DNA of 64,000 nt from Vannielia litorea (GCF_019801175.1 NZ_JAHVJR010000003.1:118501-182500); one strand, 5' to 3'; positions 24,701-32,563 are shown, counted from the first letter of the stretch. The notes: generated by a model from the letters alone, not told the origin. Numbers and translations are program-made.

Positions 24701-27170
24701 CGTCGATGTCGAAGCCGAGACCGATACGCTGGTGCAACTCCCCGTCACCGACGACTGGGGAGCTGGTGCCTACGTGAGCGCCACCGTGATCCGCCCGATG
24801 GACGTGTCAGACAAGCGCGGCCCCGCCCGTGCGCTGGGCCTCAGCCACGCCTCCGTCGATCCCGGCGTGCATCAACTCGCGGTAGCCATCGAAGCCCCCG
24901 CCGAGATCCGCCCCCGCGGCCCGCTCGACGTGGCGGTGAAGGTCGATGGCGTGCAGCCCGGCGAAACCGCCCATGTCACCATCGCCGCCGTCGACCAAGG
25001 CATCCTCAACCTCACCGGCTTCACCCCGCCCGATCCCTCCGGCCACTACTTCGGACAGCGGCGGCTCGGCATGGGCATGCGCGATATCTACGGCCGCCTG
25101 ATTGACGGGATGAACGGCGCGATGGGCGAAATCCGCTCCGGCGGCGACGCCAACGCCAACGCGGGAACGCAATCGCCCCCGCCAACCGAAGAGCTGGTCG
25201 CCTATTTCTCCGGCCCGCTTGAGGTGGGCGCCGATGGCTACGCCCGCACCTCCTTCGACATGCCCTCCTTCAACGGCTCGGTGAAGGTCATGGCGGTGGC
25301 ATGGTCCAAAACCGGTGTTGGCGAGGCCTCCGCCGATGTGCTGGTGCGCGATCCCATCGTGTTGCAAGCCTCGCTGCCCCGCTTCATGGCGCCGGGCGAC
25401 GAGGGCCGCCTGCTGCTGGAAATCACCCATGCCTCCGGCGAAACGGGCCAGATCGGCCTTGCCGTCACCGGCAGCGGCGTGACCCTGCCCAGCGGCGGGG
25501 CCTCCACGATGGAGCTCGCCGAGGGCCAGACCATCCGCCTGCCGCTCACTGTGGTCGCAGGCGATCCGGGGCTGGCACAGATCAACGTCGCTCTCACAAC
25601 GCCCTCCGGCGAGGTGCTCGACAAGCCGCTGAACCTGCCGATCCAGCTCAACGACCCGGAGGTCTCCCGCACCTCCCGCTTCGAGCTGGCCTCCGGGCAG
25701 AGCTTCAGCTTCACCCGCGATGTCTTCACCGGCCTGCAACCGGGCACCGGCAAGGCCACGCTGGCCCTCGGCCCGCTTGGCCGCTTCGATGTGCCGGGCC
25801 TGCTGGCCTCGCTCGACCGCTACCCCTACGGCTGCACCGAGCAAACCACCTCCCGCGCCATGCCGCTGCTCTACTTCGATGAGGTGAGCCGCGCGATGGG
25901 GCTGGAGGAGCGCGGCGATACCCGGCAGCGTGTCGAAGGCGCGATTACCCGCATCCTCGCCCGCCAATCCGCCTCCGGTGGCTTCGGCCTCTGGTATGCG
26001 AACTCCGACCGTGACTTCTGGCTCGACGCCTATGTGACCGACTTCCTCAGCCGGGCACGGGGCAAGGGCTACGAGGTGCCCGCCATCGCCTTCCGCAATG
26101 CGCTCGACAACCTGCGCAATCAGGTCAACTACCAGCCCGACTTCGACGAGGGCGGCGAGGCGATTGCCTATGCGCTGATGGTGCTGGCCCGCGAGGGCGC
26201 GGCCTCCATGGGCGATCTTCGGTATTACGCCGATGTAAAACCGCAGGCCTTCACCACCCCGCTCGGGGCGGCACAACTCGGCACCGCGCTGTCGCTTTAC
26301 GGCGACCCGACCCGGGCCGATGCCATGTTCACCCGCGCGGCCGCCCAACTGGTGGCCCAGACCGGCAAAGAGCCCGGCACCGGCTGGCGCGATGACTACG
26401 GCACTGACCTGCGCGATGCAGCGGCAGTGCTGGCGCTTGCGGCAGAGGCGGGCAGCCAGGTGGTCAACCGCGAGGCCCTCTCTGTGCGTGTAACCGGCGA
26501 AACCGGCCACCGCTCCACCCAAGAGAAAGTCTGGACCTTGATGGCCGCCAAGGCCCTGATCGACGCCGCCCCGCGCGATGGCTTCACCCGCAACGGCCAG
26601 CCGGTCACCGGCCCGTTGGTCGAGGTGCTGGCCGATGAAACGGCAGCCCAGCCGGTCGAAATCCGCAATGACAGCGGCGCGGCAACCACCCTGACGCTCA
26701 CCACTTTCGGCGTGCCGTCAGAGCCCGAGCCCGCTGGCGGCAACGGCTATGCCATCGAGCGGCAGTATTACACCATGGAAGGCTTCGGGGTGGACCTCGG
26801 CGCCGTGCCTGCGGGCGAGCGCATGGTCGTCGTGCTCACGGTCACCCCCTTCGGCAACCGCGAGGCCCGGCTGATGGTCGACGATGCCCTGCCCGCAGGC
26901 TTCGAGATCGACAACCCCTCGCTGATCCGCTCCGGCGACATCCGCGAGCTGGACTGGCTCAAGACCACCTCCGCCGAGCACTCCGAGTTCCGGCAGGAGC
27001 GTTTCCTCTCGGCGGTCAACTGGCGGTCCGACAAGCCCTTCCGGCTGGCCTATATTGTCCGCGCCATTTCGCCCGGCAGCTACCACCACCCGGCGGCCTC
27101 GGTGGAGGATATGTATCGCCCCGCCTTCCGCGCCCGCACCGATGCAGGCGGCGTGACGGTGGTGGAGTAG
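21705..27170 (+). CDS. Alpha-2-macroglobulin family protein with N-terminal PAN-like domain
   Basis: Predicted periplasmic protease trap of 1821 residues. A signal peptide (MRRLLAPLLCLLLLAVTG, cleavage near VTAQQ) is followed by a cysteine-rich PAN/Apple-like domain (about 40-115; ALFDTSYDACRTACLADTAC and FTFNARSNACFPKRGV), a helical region, several macroglobulin domains, and the thioester domain. The motif YPYGCTEQTTS at about 1373-1383 keeps Cys1377 and Gln1380, so the thioester should form. The PAN-like domain may aid attachment to a partner. The signal contains LLC near residue 9, but no lipobox is obvious. It is followed by a glycolipid-binding gene and pbpC, the classic A2M-PBP1c arrangement for repair and defence of a breached envelope. 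Confidence 0.93.
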   Translation: MRRLLAPLLCLLLLAVTGLPVTAQQGPGAPAPIPERRLIPEKDTDFYGADLRALFDTSYDACRTACLADTACGAFTFNARSNACFPKRGVERREPYEGAQSATVVSETPDRIALSRSRAAELAFLRPGDLSSARDFAEGMASLHSPAGWTLDRLQSGALEAFRNGNAREAMIWMGPAVVLADRDDQWIDYARYALDATGENSSQKRQYDRRALMGTINGYLRADTPSEQASALKVMSSALERAGRGRDMIPALRLAQATLPEPETQAALDDALGKYGFRVTDDQVDPNPVVPRVCATFSERLAESGTDYAPYVSLPGTSFTAEASGNQLCIEGLVHGERYRVVLRAGLPSATGEKMAKDVELSFYVRDRAAQVRFPGRAYVLPKTTDAAIPIVTVNTEEVDLTLHRVSDRNLLRVIQESYFGRPLNEWEEDYFEGDIAETVWEGTGHMERRLNEDVTTRLPMAEAIADLPAGVYALKAAIRGADPYENPAATQWFVISDIGLASMSGADGLHVFTRSLTTADPIEGLSVTLLSRSNRELGQATTDAQGYAKFEPGLTLGRGGAAPAMVLVKNGEEDMGFLSLTDPSFDLSDRGVEGREPAGAVDAFLTTDRGAYRAGETIYATALVRDAKAEAVQGLPLTAILTRPDGVEYARHFSAEGVDGGHVFSMPVSGAAPRGAWSLALHADPKAPPIATTTVLVEDFLPERIDFSIEVPTEGLTDGEVVADIEVRYLFGAPGAGLPVEGELRISPRRQLDGFAGYHFGTHNSGARPQTSYLNSTTTDDEGMAQLALDMPGEMEAFDGPIEARLTVRVAEGSGRPVERREAVVTGPGKPMIGIKPAFEGVVPEGTEAAFSVIAVDADLAPTEMAVKWTLNRVTRRYQWYSEYGAWNWEPITRRERIATGEGRLGETPLQVAGLVEWGNYELVVERVDGAFTAASYEFYAGWYAPADVSSTPDTLDVSLDAENYKPGDTATLRIVPRYSGKALVTVVSNRLIDMKTVDVEAETDTLVQLPVTDDWGAGAYVSATVIRPMDVSDKRGPARALGLSHASVDPGVHQLAVAIEAPAEIRPRGPLDVAVKVDGVQPGETAHVTIAAVDQGILNLTGFTPPDPSGHYFGQRRLGMGMRDIYGRLIDGMNGAMGEIRSGGDANANAGTQSPPPTEELVAYFSGPLEVGADGYARTSFDMPSFNGSVKVMAVAWSKTGVGEASADVLVRDPIVLQASLPRFMAPGDEGRLLLEITHASGETGQIGLAVTGSGVTLPSGGASTMELAEGQTIRLPLTVVAGDPGLAQINVALTTPSGEVLDKPLNLPIQLNDPEVSRTSRFELASGQSFSFTRDVFTGLQPGTGKATLALGPLGRFDVPGLLASLDRYPYGCTEQTTSRAMPLLYFDEVSRAMGLEERGDTRQRVEGAITRILARQSASGGFGLWYANSDRDFWLDAYVTDFLSRARGKGYEVPAIAFRNALDNLRNQVNYQPDFDEGGEAIAYALMVLAREGAASMGDLRYYADVKPQAFTTPLGAAQLGTALSLYGDPTRADAMFTRAAAQLVAQTGKEPGTGWRDDYGTDLRDAAAVLALAAEAGSQVVNREALSVRVTGETGHRSTQEKVWTLMAAKALIDAAPRDGFTRNGQPVTGPLVEVLADETAAQPVEIRNDSGAATTLTLTTFGVPSEPEPAGGNGYAIERQYYTMEGFGVDLGAVPAGERMVVVLTVTPFGNREARLMVDDALPAGFEIDNPSLIRSGDIRELDWLKTTSAEHSEFRQERFLSAVNWRSDKPFRLAYIVRAISPGSYHHPAASVEDMYRPAFRARTDAGGVTVVE

Positions 27171-27184
27171 GGCCGGGGGAGCGG

Positions 27185-27745
27185 GTGAAAAACGGCAAGC
27201 CCCACGCCACGGCCCGCTGGCGCCGGCTCGACCGGCCCGGCGAAGACACCTGCCGCCTTGTCGAGGAGCCCGGCGGCTGGATGCTCTGCGGCCACGCCCG
27301 CTACGACCACGGCGGCCAGCGCACAGCGTTGGATTACGTGGTGCGCTGCAATGCAGGCTGGGAAACGCAATCCGCAGATGTAACCGGCCTTATCGGCGGG
27401 CAGGAGGTGGCCTGGCGGCTGCTGAAAGGCCCGACCGGCTGGTGCCTTGGCGATGGGCCGGGCCAACTGGAGGACTGTGTCGATATCGACCTCGCCTTCA
27501 CCCCCGCCACCAACCTCCTGCCGCTCCGCAGGCTCGCCTTCGAAGGCACCGAGGAGGTGGCCGCTGCCTGGTTCCGCGAAGAGGAGAACGGCTCGCTCAA
27601 CCGGCTACCCCAGCGCTACACCCAAAAGGGCGCGGGCCGCTTTACCTACGCCTTCCCCGGCTTCGAGGCCGATCTGCAGGTGCATCCCACCGGCTTCGTG
27701 ACCAGCTATCCCGGCCTCTGGGAGGGCACCGTCGATGTGGGGTGA
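27185..27745 (+). CDS. Putative glycolipid-binding family protein
   Basis: 186 residues of the putative glycolipid-binding family (PF06475-like). Visible features: TARWRRLDRPGEDTCRLVEE, WMLCGHARYDHGGQRTALDY, VVRCNAGWETQSADVTGLIG, WCLGDGPGQLEDCVDIDLAF, TPATNLLPLRRLAF and the C-terminal PGFEADLQVHPTGFVTSYPG. No signal peptide is seen. I accept the GTG at 27185, preceded by GGGGGAG. Its 3' end overlaps pbpC by 11 bases and it begins 15 bases after the A2M stop, so it is an internal member of the A2M-pbpC operon. The biochemical role of the family is poorly known; the site in an envelope operon fits lipid binding. Confidence 0.82.
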   Translation: MKNGKPHATARWRRLDRPGEDTCRLVEEPGGWMLCGHARYDHGGQRTALDYVVRCNAGWETQSADVTGLIGGQEVAWRLLKGPTGWCLGDGPGQLEDCVDIDLAFTPATNLLPLRRLAFEGTEEVAAAWFREEENGSLNRLPQRYTQKGAGRFTYAFPGFEADLQVHPTGFVTSYPGLWEGTVDVG

Positions 27746-29792
27746 GCGGTTCATCGCGCGACTGGCGGTTTGCGCCGCCGTCACCCTCTTCGCCCTCGCG
27801 CTGGGCCGCGACAAGCTCGATGCATGGGTGGAAGCCACGGTGCTGCCCCCGCTGGTGGCCGAAGCCTCCCCCGAGGTGCTCGCCCGCGACGGAACGCTGC
27901 TGAGGGCCTACACCGTCTCCGATGGCCGCTGGCGGCTGTACACCACGCTGGGTGAGGTCGACCCTCGCTATGTCGACATGCTGCTGGCCTATGAAGACAA
28001 GCGCTTCCGCACCCATCCCGGGGTGGACTGGCGCGCCACCCTACGGGCCGTGGGGCAGGCGGTCTGGAACGGCAAGGTCATCTCCGGCGGCTCCACGCTT
28101 TCCATGCAGGTCGCCCGCATCCTTGAAGACGGGTCGACCGGGCAGTGGCAAGGCAAGATCCGGCAGGTCCGCCTTGCGCTCGCGATGGAGCGGCGGCTGG
28201 GCAAGGATGCGATCCTGGAACTCTACCTCAACCGCGCCCCCTTCGGCGGCAACCTCGAAGGCGTGCGTGCGGCTTCGCTGGCCTACTTCGGCAAGGAGCC
28301 CCGCCGCCTGACACCCGCCGAGGCCGCGCTGCTGGTCGCCCTGCCGCAATCGCCCGAGCGCCGCCGCCCCGACCGTGCCAACGATGCCGCCACCGGCGCC
28401 CGCGGCCGCGTGCTCGACCGGATGGTGGGCAAAGGCCTGCTCACCGCGCCCGAGGCCCGCGCTGCCCTGCGCGACCCGGTGCCCGCCCGCCGCCGCGACT
28501 TCCCGGCCCTCGCGCCCCACCTCTCCGACCACCTGCTGGCCCGAAACCCCATCGGCACCCGCCACCCCACCACCATCGACAAGCGCCTCCAGCAGGCGCT
28601 TGAACCGCTCGCCGCGCAGACCGCGCGCGAGATTGGTGAAACAATCTCCGTCGCTGTCGTCGTGGCCGACCACCAGACCGGTGAAATCCTCGCCACCGTC
28701 GGCTCGGCGGGCTACCTCGACGACAGCCGCGCCGGCTGGGTCGACATGACCCGCGCCTTCCGCTCCCCCGGCTCGGCGCTGAAACCGCTGGTCTACGGCC
28801 TCGCCTTCGACCAAGGGCTGGCCCATCCTGAAACGCTGATCGAAGACAGGCCAATGGCCTTCGGCAGCTACGCGCCCCAAAACTTCGACAACCACTATCG
28901 CGGCACCATCCGCCTCTCCGAGGCGCTGCGCCAATCGCTGAACATCCCCGTGGTGCAACTCACCGAGGCCCTCACGCCAGAGCGCCTGCTGGCCCACATG
29001 CGCCGCGCCGGGATGGAGCCCAAGCTGCCGCAGGGCCGCCCCGGCCTCGCTGTGGCGCTGGGCGGCCTCGGCGTCACCCTCACCGACCTCACCCAACTCT
29101 ACGCCGCCATCGCCCGCGGCGGCGAAAGCATCGCCCTCTCCGCCGCCCAAAGCCCGCATCGCGCCCCAGCCCGGCGCGTGCTTTCCCCCGAGGCGGCCTG
29201 GCAGGTGACCCATATCCTCGCCCAGCTCACCCCGCCGCCCCGCGCCTCCCACGGGCCGATGGCGTGGAAAACCGGCACCAGCTATGGCCACCGCGATGCC
29301 TGGGCCGTGGGCTATGACGCGCGGCACGTAGTGGGCGTGTGGATCGGCCGCGCCGATGGCACACCGGTGCCCGGAGCCTTCGGCGCAGGCATCGCCGGTC
29401 CGCTGCTCTTTGCCAGCTTCGACCGGCTGAAAGATACCCGCGAGGCCTTCTCGCCCCCGCCTCCCTCGGTGCTGCTGGTCTCCAACGGCGAGCTGCCCCA
29501 GCCGCTCCGCCACTTCGCCTCCCGCTCCGCCGCCCTCTCCACCACCGCCCCCGGTGCCCCCAAGCTCGCCTACCCGCCCGACGGGGCCGAGCTGGAAACC
29601 GGCGGCGCGCTGGTGGTCAAACTCCGCGATGGCCGCCCGCCCTTCACCCTCCTCGCCAACGGCGCCCCGCTGGCCACCGGCCTGCGCGCCCGCGAGGCCC
29701 AGTTCGACTGGTCTGCGCCCGGATACCTGCAGCTCACCGTGATAGACGCGTCGGGCGCCACCGCCCGATCCTCCATCCGGGTGCTGGACTGA
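27735..29792 (+). CDS. pbpC: Penicillin-binding protein 1C
   Basis: Bifunctional murein synthase-like protein anchored in the inner membrane; 685 residues. One N-terminal hydrophobic segment (ARLAVCAAVTLFALALG), then a GT51 glycosyltransferase domain (AYEDKRFRTHPGVDWRATLR, ISGGSTLSMQVARIL, LEMYLN-like LELYLNRAPFGGNLEGVRAA), a transpeptidase domain with active-site FRSPGSALKPLVYGLA (SxxK) and AWKTGTSYGHRDAW (KTG), and a C-terminal BiPBP_C-like beta domain. Its pairing with an A2M protease inhibitor is conserved across many Proteobacteria and suggests murein repair at damaged sites. It overlaps the glycolipid-binding gene by 11 bases. Confidence 0.95.
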   Translation: MWGERFIARLAVCAAVTLFALALGRDKLDAWVEATVLPPLVAEASPEVLARDGTLLRAYTVSDGRWRLYTTLGEVDPRYVDMLLAYEDKRFRTHPGVDWRATLRAVGQAVWNGKVISGGSTLSMQVARILEDGSTGQWQGKIRQVRLALAMERRLGKDAILELYLNRAPFGGNLEGVRAASLAYFGKEPRRLTPAEAALLVALPQSPERRRPDRANDAATGARGRVLDRMVGKGLLTAPEARAALRDPVPARRRDFPALAPHLSDHLLARNPIGTRHPTTIDKRLQQALEPLAAQTAREIGETISVAVVVADHQTGEILATVGSAGYLDDSRAGWVDMTRAFRSPGSALKPLVYGLAFDQGLAHPETLIEDRPMAFGSYAPQNFDNHYRGTIRLSEALRQSLNIPVVQLTEALTPERLLAHMRRAGMEPKLPQGRPGLAVALGGLGVTLTDLTQLYAAIARGGESIALSAAQSPHRAPARRVLSPEAAWQVTHILAQLTPPPRASHGPMAWKTGTSYGHRDAWAVGYDARHVVGVWIGRADGTPVPGAFGAGIAGPLLFASFDRLKDTREAFSPPPPSVLLVSNGELPQPLRHFASRSAALSTTAPGAPKLAYPPDGAELETGGALVVKLRDGRPPFTLLANGAPLATGLRAREAQFDWSAPGYLQLTVIDASGATARSSIRVLD

Positions 29793-29820
29793 GAGCATCG
29801 GCCAGAAGAGATTTTGGTCG

Positions 29821-29840
29821 ATATTTGAAGCAAGAAAATG
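29821..29840. repeat. Copy 2 of the short intergenic element, inverted
   Basis: The reverse complement reads CATTTTCTTGCTTCAAATAT, one mismatch from the copy at 3897-3916. It lies in the 164-base gap between pbpC and pyrF. Confidence 0.5.
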
Positions 29841-29956
29841 AAGCAGGGCGCTCTCAGCCTCATTTTCCGGCTACAATGCCTCCACCACCCCGCCCGCAGC
29901 TTGCGCGATGCCGGGGCAGGGCGTAGGGAAGGGAAACATCCCTCAGGAGGCTCCCC

Positions 29957-30688
29957 ATGCAGACTGCCACTGCCGATGCACCCCTCGCCCACAACCGCCT
30001 GCCCGATGACCGGCTGATCGTGGCGCTCGATGTGTCCAACGCGGTGCAGGGCCTCGAACTGGCCGGGCAGCTGAACGCGGCGGTGAGTTTCTACAAGATC
30101 GGGCTCGGCATGCTCTGTGGCGGCGGCATGGCGCTGGCCAACGAGCTGAAACAGGAGCACGGCAAGCGCATCTTCCTCGACATGAAGCTCTTCGACATCG
30201 GTGCCACCGTCGAGGCCGCCGTGCGCGGGATCGCGCAGTTCGAGCTCGACTTTCTCACCGTCCACGGCGACCCGCACGTGGTGCGGGCGGCGCAGGAGGG
30301 CAAGGGCGGCACCGATCTGCAAATCCTCGCCGTGACCATCCTCACCTCGCTCGACCGGGCCGATCTGGATGCCGGGCTGATCCGCGCGGGCGACGTGGCC
30401 GAGATCGTCACCGAACGCGCTGCCAAGGCCTTCGAGGCCGGGGCCGACGGGGTCATCGCCTCGCCCCACGAGGCCGCCGCCATCCGGGCGTTAACTCAGG
30501 CTGAAGGCAAGCTCATAGTCACCCCCGGCGTGCGCCCCACCGGCAGCGCCAAGGGCGACCAGAAGCGCATCGCCACGCCCTCCTTCGCGGTGGAGCAGGG
30601 GGCCGACCACATCGTGGTGGGCCGTCCGGTGTGGCAAGCCGAAAACCCCGATGCCGCAGCGCGCTCCATCGTGGCCGAACTGCCCTGA
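29957..30688 (+). CDS. pyrF: Orotidine 5'-phosphate decarboxylase
   Basis: Last step of UMP synthesis: decarboxylation of OMP in the cytoplasm. 243 residues, TIM barrel. Visible motifs: DDRLIVALDVSNAVQGLELA, FYKIGLGMLCGGG, the catalytic Lys/Asp array RIFLDMKLFDIGATVEAAVR, LTVHGDPHVVRAAQEG, GVIASPHEAAAIRA, VTPGVRPTGSAKGDQKR and DHIVVGRPVWQAENP. A strong GGAGG lies upstream of ATG 29957. The first 15 residues are an alpha-proteobacterial-type extension. Convergent with the immunity-like gene at 30698. Confidence 0.96.
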   Translation: MQTATADAPLAHNRLPDDRLIVALDVSNAVQGLELAGQLNAAVSFYKIGLGMLCGGGMALANELKQEHGKRIFLDMKLFDIGATVEAAVRGIAQFELDFLTVHGDPHVVRAAQEGKGGTDLQILAVTILTSLDRADLDAGLIRAGDVAEIVTERAAKAFEAGADGVIASPHEAAAIRALTQAEGKLIVTPGVRPTGSAKGDQKRIATPSFAVEQGADHIVVGRPVWQAENPDAAARSIVAELP

Positions 30689-30697
30689 GCCTGGCCC

Positions 30698-31114
30698 TTA
30701 CTGCCCGAAACAGCTGAAGCTCTCCGGATCGATCCCGCCGCCCTCACCGCGCCGGGTGTAAAAGAGCGTCCAGCTCTGGCCCATGCCGCCCTCAGCGCTG
30801 GCCACACCGTAGCTCAAGCCGCACACATCTGCGCCGCGCTCGCCGCAGGCGTGGCGCAGCGCCAGCGGTTGGCCCGAGACCGTGCCGAACAGGGTCATGT
30901 CGGCCAGAAAATCGGCCACCTGCCAGCCGCCCTCCGGCGGCTCGCTCTCGAGGTAGCAGCCATCGTCCTGCATGGGGGCGGCGGCATGGGCCATTACCGC
31001 ACGCAGCGCCGCGCGAGTGGCGTCATCGTCGTGGCCATCGGCCTGCGCCACGAGCCACCAGCCCATGCCGCAGACGCCGAGCACCACGCTCAGCAAGGCC
31101 GCCCACTTCGTCAT
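30698..31114 (-). CDS. Candidate immunity protein of the Tae4 effector
   Basis: 138 residues with a hydrophobic N-terminus (MTKWAALLSVVLGVCGMGWW) that should act as a signal peptide or membrane anchor, then a small periplasmic domain with four cysteines (DDGCYLES, RHACGER, DVCGLSYG, SFSCFGQ) likely forming two disulfides. The start overlaps the tae4 stop by four bases (ATGA), the classic effector-immunity arrangement; Tae4 immunity proteins are periplasmic. I see no clear match to known Tai4, so the function is inferred from position, size and export. Confidence 0.62.
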   Translation of the reverse strand: MTKWAALLSVVLGVCGMGWWLVAQADGHDDDATRAALRAVMAHAAAPMQDDGCYLESEPPEGGWQVADFLADMTLFGTVSGQPLALRHACGERGADVCGLSYGVASAEGGMGQSWTLFYTRRGEGGGIDPESFSCFGQ

Positions 31115-31641
31115 TTGACCTCCCAGAACCAGATCTGCTTGGCCTTGTTACGATCGCTCAGGTCGCCGCTGTCCTCGGCATCCTCCCGCAACGCCATCGA
31201 GCCGTCACCGGAGCAGTGGGAGCCGTTCCACAGGTCGATATGGTCGCCCGAACGGTTGGCGAAGCTCTGCAGCTTTCCACTCGGCAGGCTTCGCTGCCAG
31301 TAGTCTTTGAAAAAGATGAACCCGGTGCGCCCGTCGAGCGTCTTCTGGTACTCCGCCGGGTCGATCTTCTCGCGGCGTCCCATACCGCCATAGGGCACAC
31401 CGGCAAGCCAGTTGCCCACGTCTTCGGCGCGAATCGCGTGTTTGTGGTTGGTGTCTTTTTTGTCCCCCCAGCATTTCGTGCCGCGGAAGCCCTTGAGCTG
31501 CAGCCCCTGTTCCATCAGCGCATGGGTGAACCTGATCGCGCATTGGTTCGTGAAGGGGCCGTCGCAGGGGTCTGAAAACGCGGGGTAATTGTCCCACAGG
31601 GTTTTGAAAGTCACACCACCGGTGCCAAGGATATTGGGCAT
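31111..31641 (-). CDS. tae4: Type VI secretion system amidase effector, Tae4 family
   Basis: 176-residue NlpC/P60-like cysteine peptidase that cleaves the D-Glu-mDAP bond of murein stem peptides in competitor cells. Visible Tae4 features: TFKTLWDNYPAF, NQCAIRFTHALMEQG with catalytic Cys34, KHAIRAEDVGNWL, the GRTGFIFFKDYW strand, and SGDHIDLWNGSHCSG with catalytic His134 and a following Asp. There is no signal peptide, as expected for a type VI cargo. The downstream gene overlaps as a likely immunity partner. No other type VI genes are in this window, so it is an orphan module fired by a distant apparatus, or a relic. Start follows GGAGA. Confidence 0.88.
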   Translation of the reverse strand: MPNILGTGGVTFKTLWDNYPAFSDPCDGPFTNQCAIRFTHALMEQGLQLKGFRGTKCWGDKKDTNHKHAIRAEDVGNWLAGVPYGGMGRREKIDPAEYQKTLDGRTGFIFFKDYWQRSLPSGKLQSFANRSGDHIDLWNGSHCSGDGSMALREDAEDSGDLSDRNKAKQIWFWEVK

Positions 31642-31655
31642 CGTACAATCTCCAT

Positions 31656-31667
31656 CTGTTTAAACAG
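31656..31667. promoter_or_regulatory. CTGTTTAAACAG palindrome upstream of tae4
   Basis: A perfect 12-base palindrome 15-26 bases ahead of the tae4 start codon, with the same GTTTAAAC core as 21582-21593. It could be an operator, but no partner is evident. Confidence 0.3.
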
Positions 31668-31774
31668 TCTCAAGCCGTTTGAAAAAAACGCGGCGCGGCC
31701 TCCTCAAATGACGTGAGGCACAAGCTCAGAATACCGCATCATCAACTTTGGCGATACCTGCGGACGCAAAAGTC

Positions 31775-31806
31775 GCCCCGCCGGGCAGGTTTCAGCGCGG
31801 CGGGGC
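31775..31806 (-). terminator. Terminator-like hairpin after the NAD(P)-binding gene
   Basis: Stem GCCCCGCCG / CGGCGGGGC with a 14-base loop. On the minus strand it is followed by GACTTTT. It lies just beyond the stop of the gene ending at 31816. Confidence 0.65.
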
Positions 31807-31815
31807 AGGGGCAGA

Positions 31816-32442
31816 TCAATAGGCGATGGTGAACACCTCGCCCCGGTGCTTCGGCGCTTCGAGCTCGTCGACCAGCGCCACCGCGTAATCCTCGGCGCTG
31901 ATCCGGCTCTCTCCTGCCTCGTCCGAGAGCAGCACATCGCTACCAAGGCGGAATGTGCCGGTTCGCTCACCCGGCGCGATCAGGGCCGCCGGGGCAAAGA
32001 AGGTCCACGCTACGCCGCTGTCCGGCAGGGTCTCCTTGAAGGCTTTCATGCCGGTTGCCTCTGGCAGGATCTCGGGCGGCAGGTTGGGTAGCAGGGGCGA
32101 GCCGTCCGGCAGGTTCAGCGTGCCTGCCCCTCCAACGACCATCAGCGGCACGCCCGCCGCTTTCGCCCCCGCAACCGCGCCCGCGCCAATCGCCGCCATC
32201 TCGCTCACCGCATCGCCGGTGCTGCGCGGGCTGACGGTGGTCACGATCACATCCACCCCCTCAGCCGCCTCCGCCACCGCCGCGCCATCGGTCACGTCCA
32301 GCGCCACGGCTTCCGCGCCCTCCGGCAGGGCGATCTTCCCGGGGCTCCGGCTCGCCGCCCGTACGCTGTGGCCGCGCTCGGCTGCCTCGGCCAAGATCCG
32401 GCTCCCGATCATGCCGCTTGCGCCGATCAAAAGAATGTTCAT
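31816..32442 (-). CDS. NAD(P)H-binding (NmrA/SDR-a5-like) protein
   Basis: 208-residue Rossmann-fold protein of the atypical SDR NAD(P)H-binding type. MNILLIGASGMIGSRILAEA is the dinucleotide-binding loop, then VRAASRSPGKIALPEGAEAV (NADP-type arginine), DVIVTTVSPRSTGD, VVGGAGTLNLPDGSPL and WTFFAPAALIAPGERTG. It is related to YwnB/BVR-B-like proteins used as quinone or flavin reductases or regulators; the activity is not known. Start ATG 32442 is preferred over the GTG three codons upstream. Divergent from an HxlR regulator across an inverted repeat, so it is likely controlled by it. Confidence 0.85.
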   Translation of the reverse strand: MNILLIGASGMIGSRILAEAAERGHSVRAASRSPGKIALPEGAEAVALDVTDGAAVAEAAEGVDVIVTTVSPRSTGDAVSEMAAIGAGAVAGAKAAGVPLMVVGGAGTLNLPDGSPLLPNLPPEILPEATGMKAFKETLPDSGVAWTFFAPAALIAPGERTGTFRLGSDVLLSDEAGESRISAEDYAVALVDELEAPKHRGEVFTIAY

Positions 32443-32458
32443 CTGTCTCACTCCGTAG

Positions 32459-32479
32459 TAGGTTACTATTGAGAACCTA
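32459..32479. promoter_or_regulatory. Candidate HxlR operator TAGGTT-N9-AACCTA
   Basis: Exact inverted repeat with six-base arms in the 121-base divergent region between the NAD(P)H-binding gene and the HxlR gene. It is suited to a dimeric winged-helix regulator controlling both. Confidence 0.55.
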
Positions 32480-32563
32480 ATTACGCAGCAGAACCAGAGG
32501 GCGGGAGAGGCATTCTCCCGTCACATGGTTACCCCGGTGTTACCCCCGAAAGGAGCCACCCCG

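Noticed and set aside
22788..24737. Long minus-strand frames opposite the A2M gene
   Set aside because: Low-complexity His/Gly/Arg composition and no motif; shadow of the plus-strand gene.
28041..29798. A 585-codon frame antisense to pbpC
   Set aside because: No recognisable domain and codon shadow of pbpC, whose motifs are intact.
30698..31667. Prophage or genomic island around tae4
   Set aside because: No integrase, attachment repeats or tRNA next to it; flanks are housekeeping genes.
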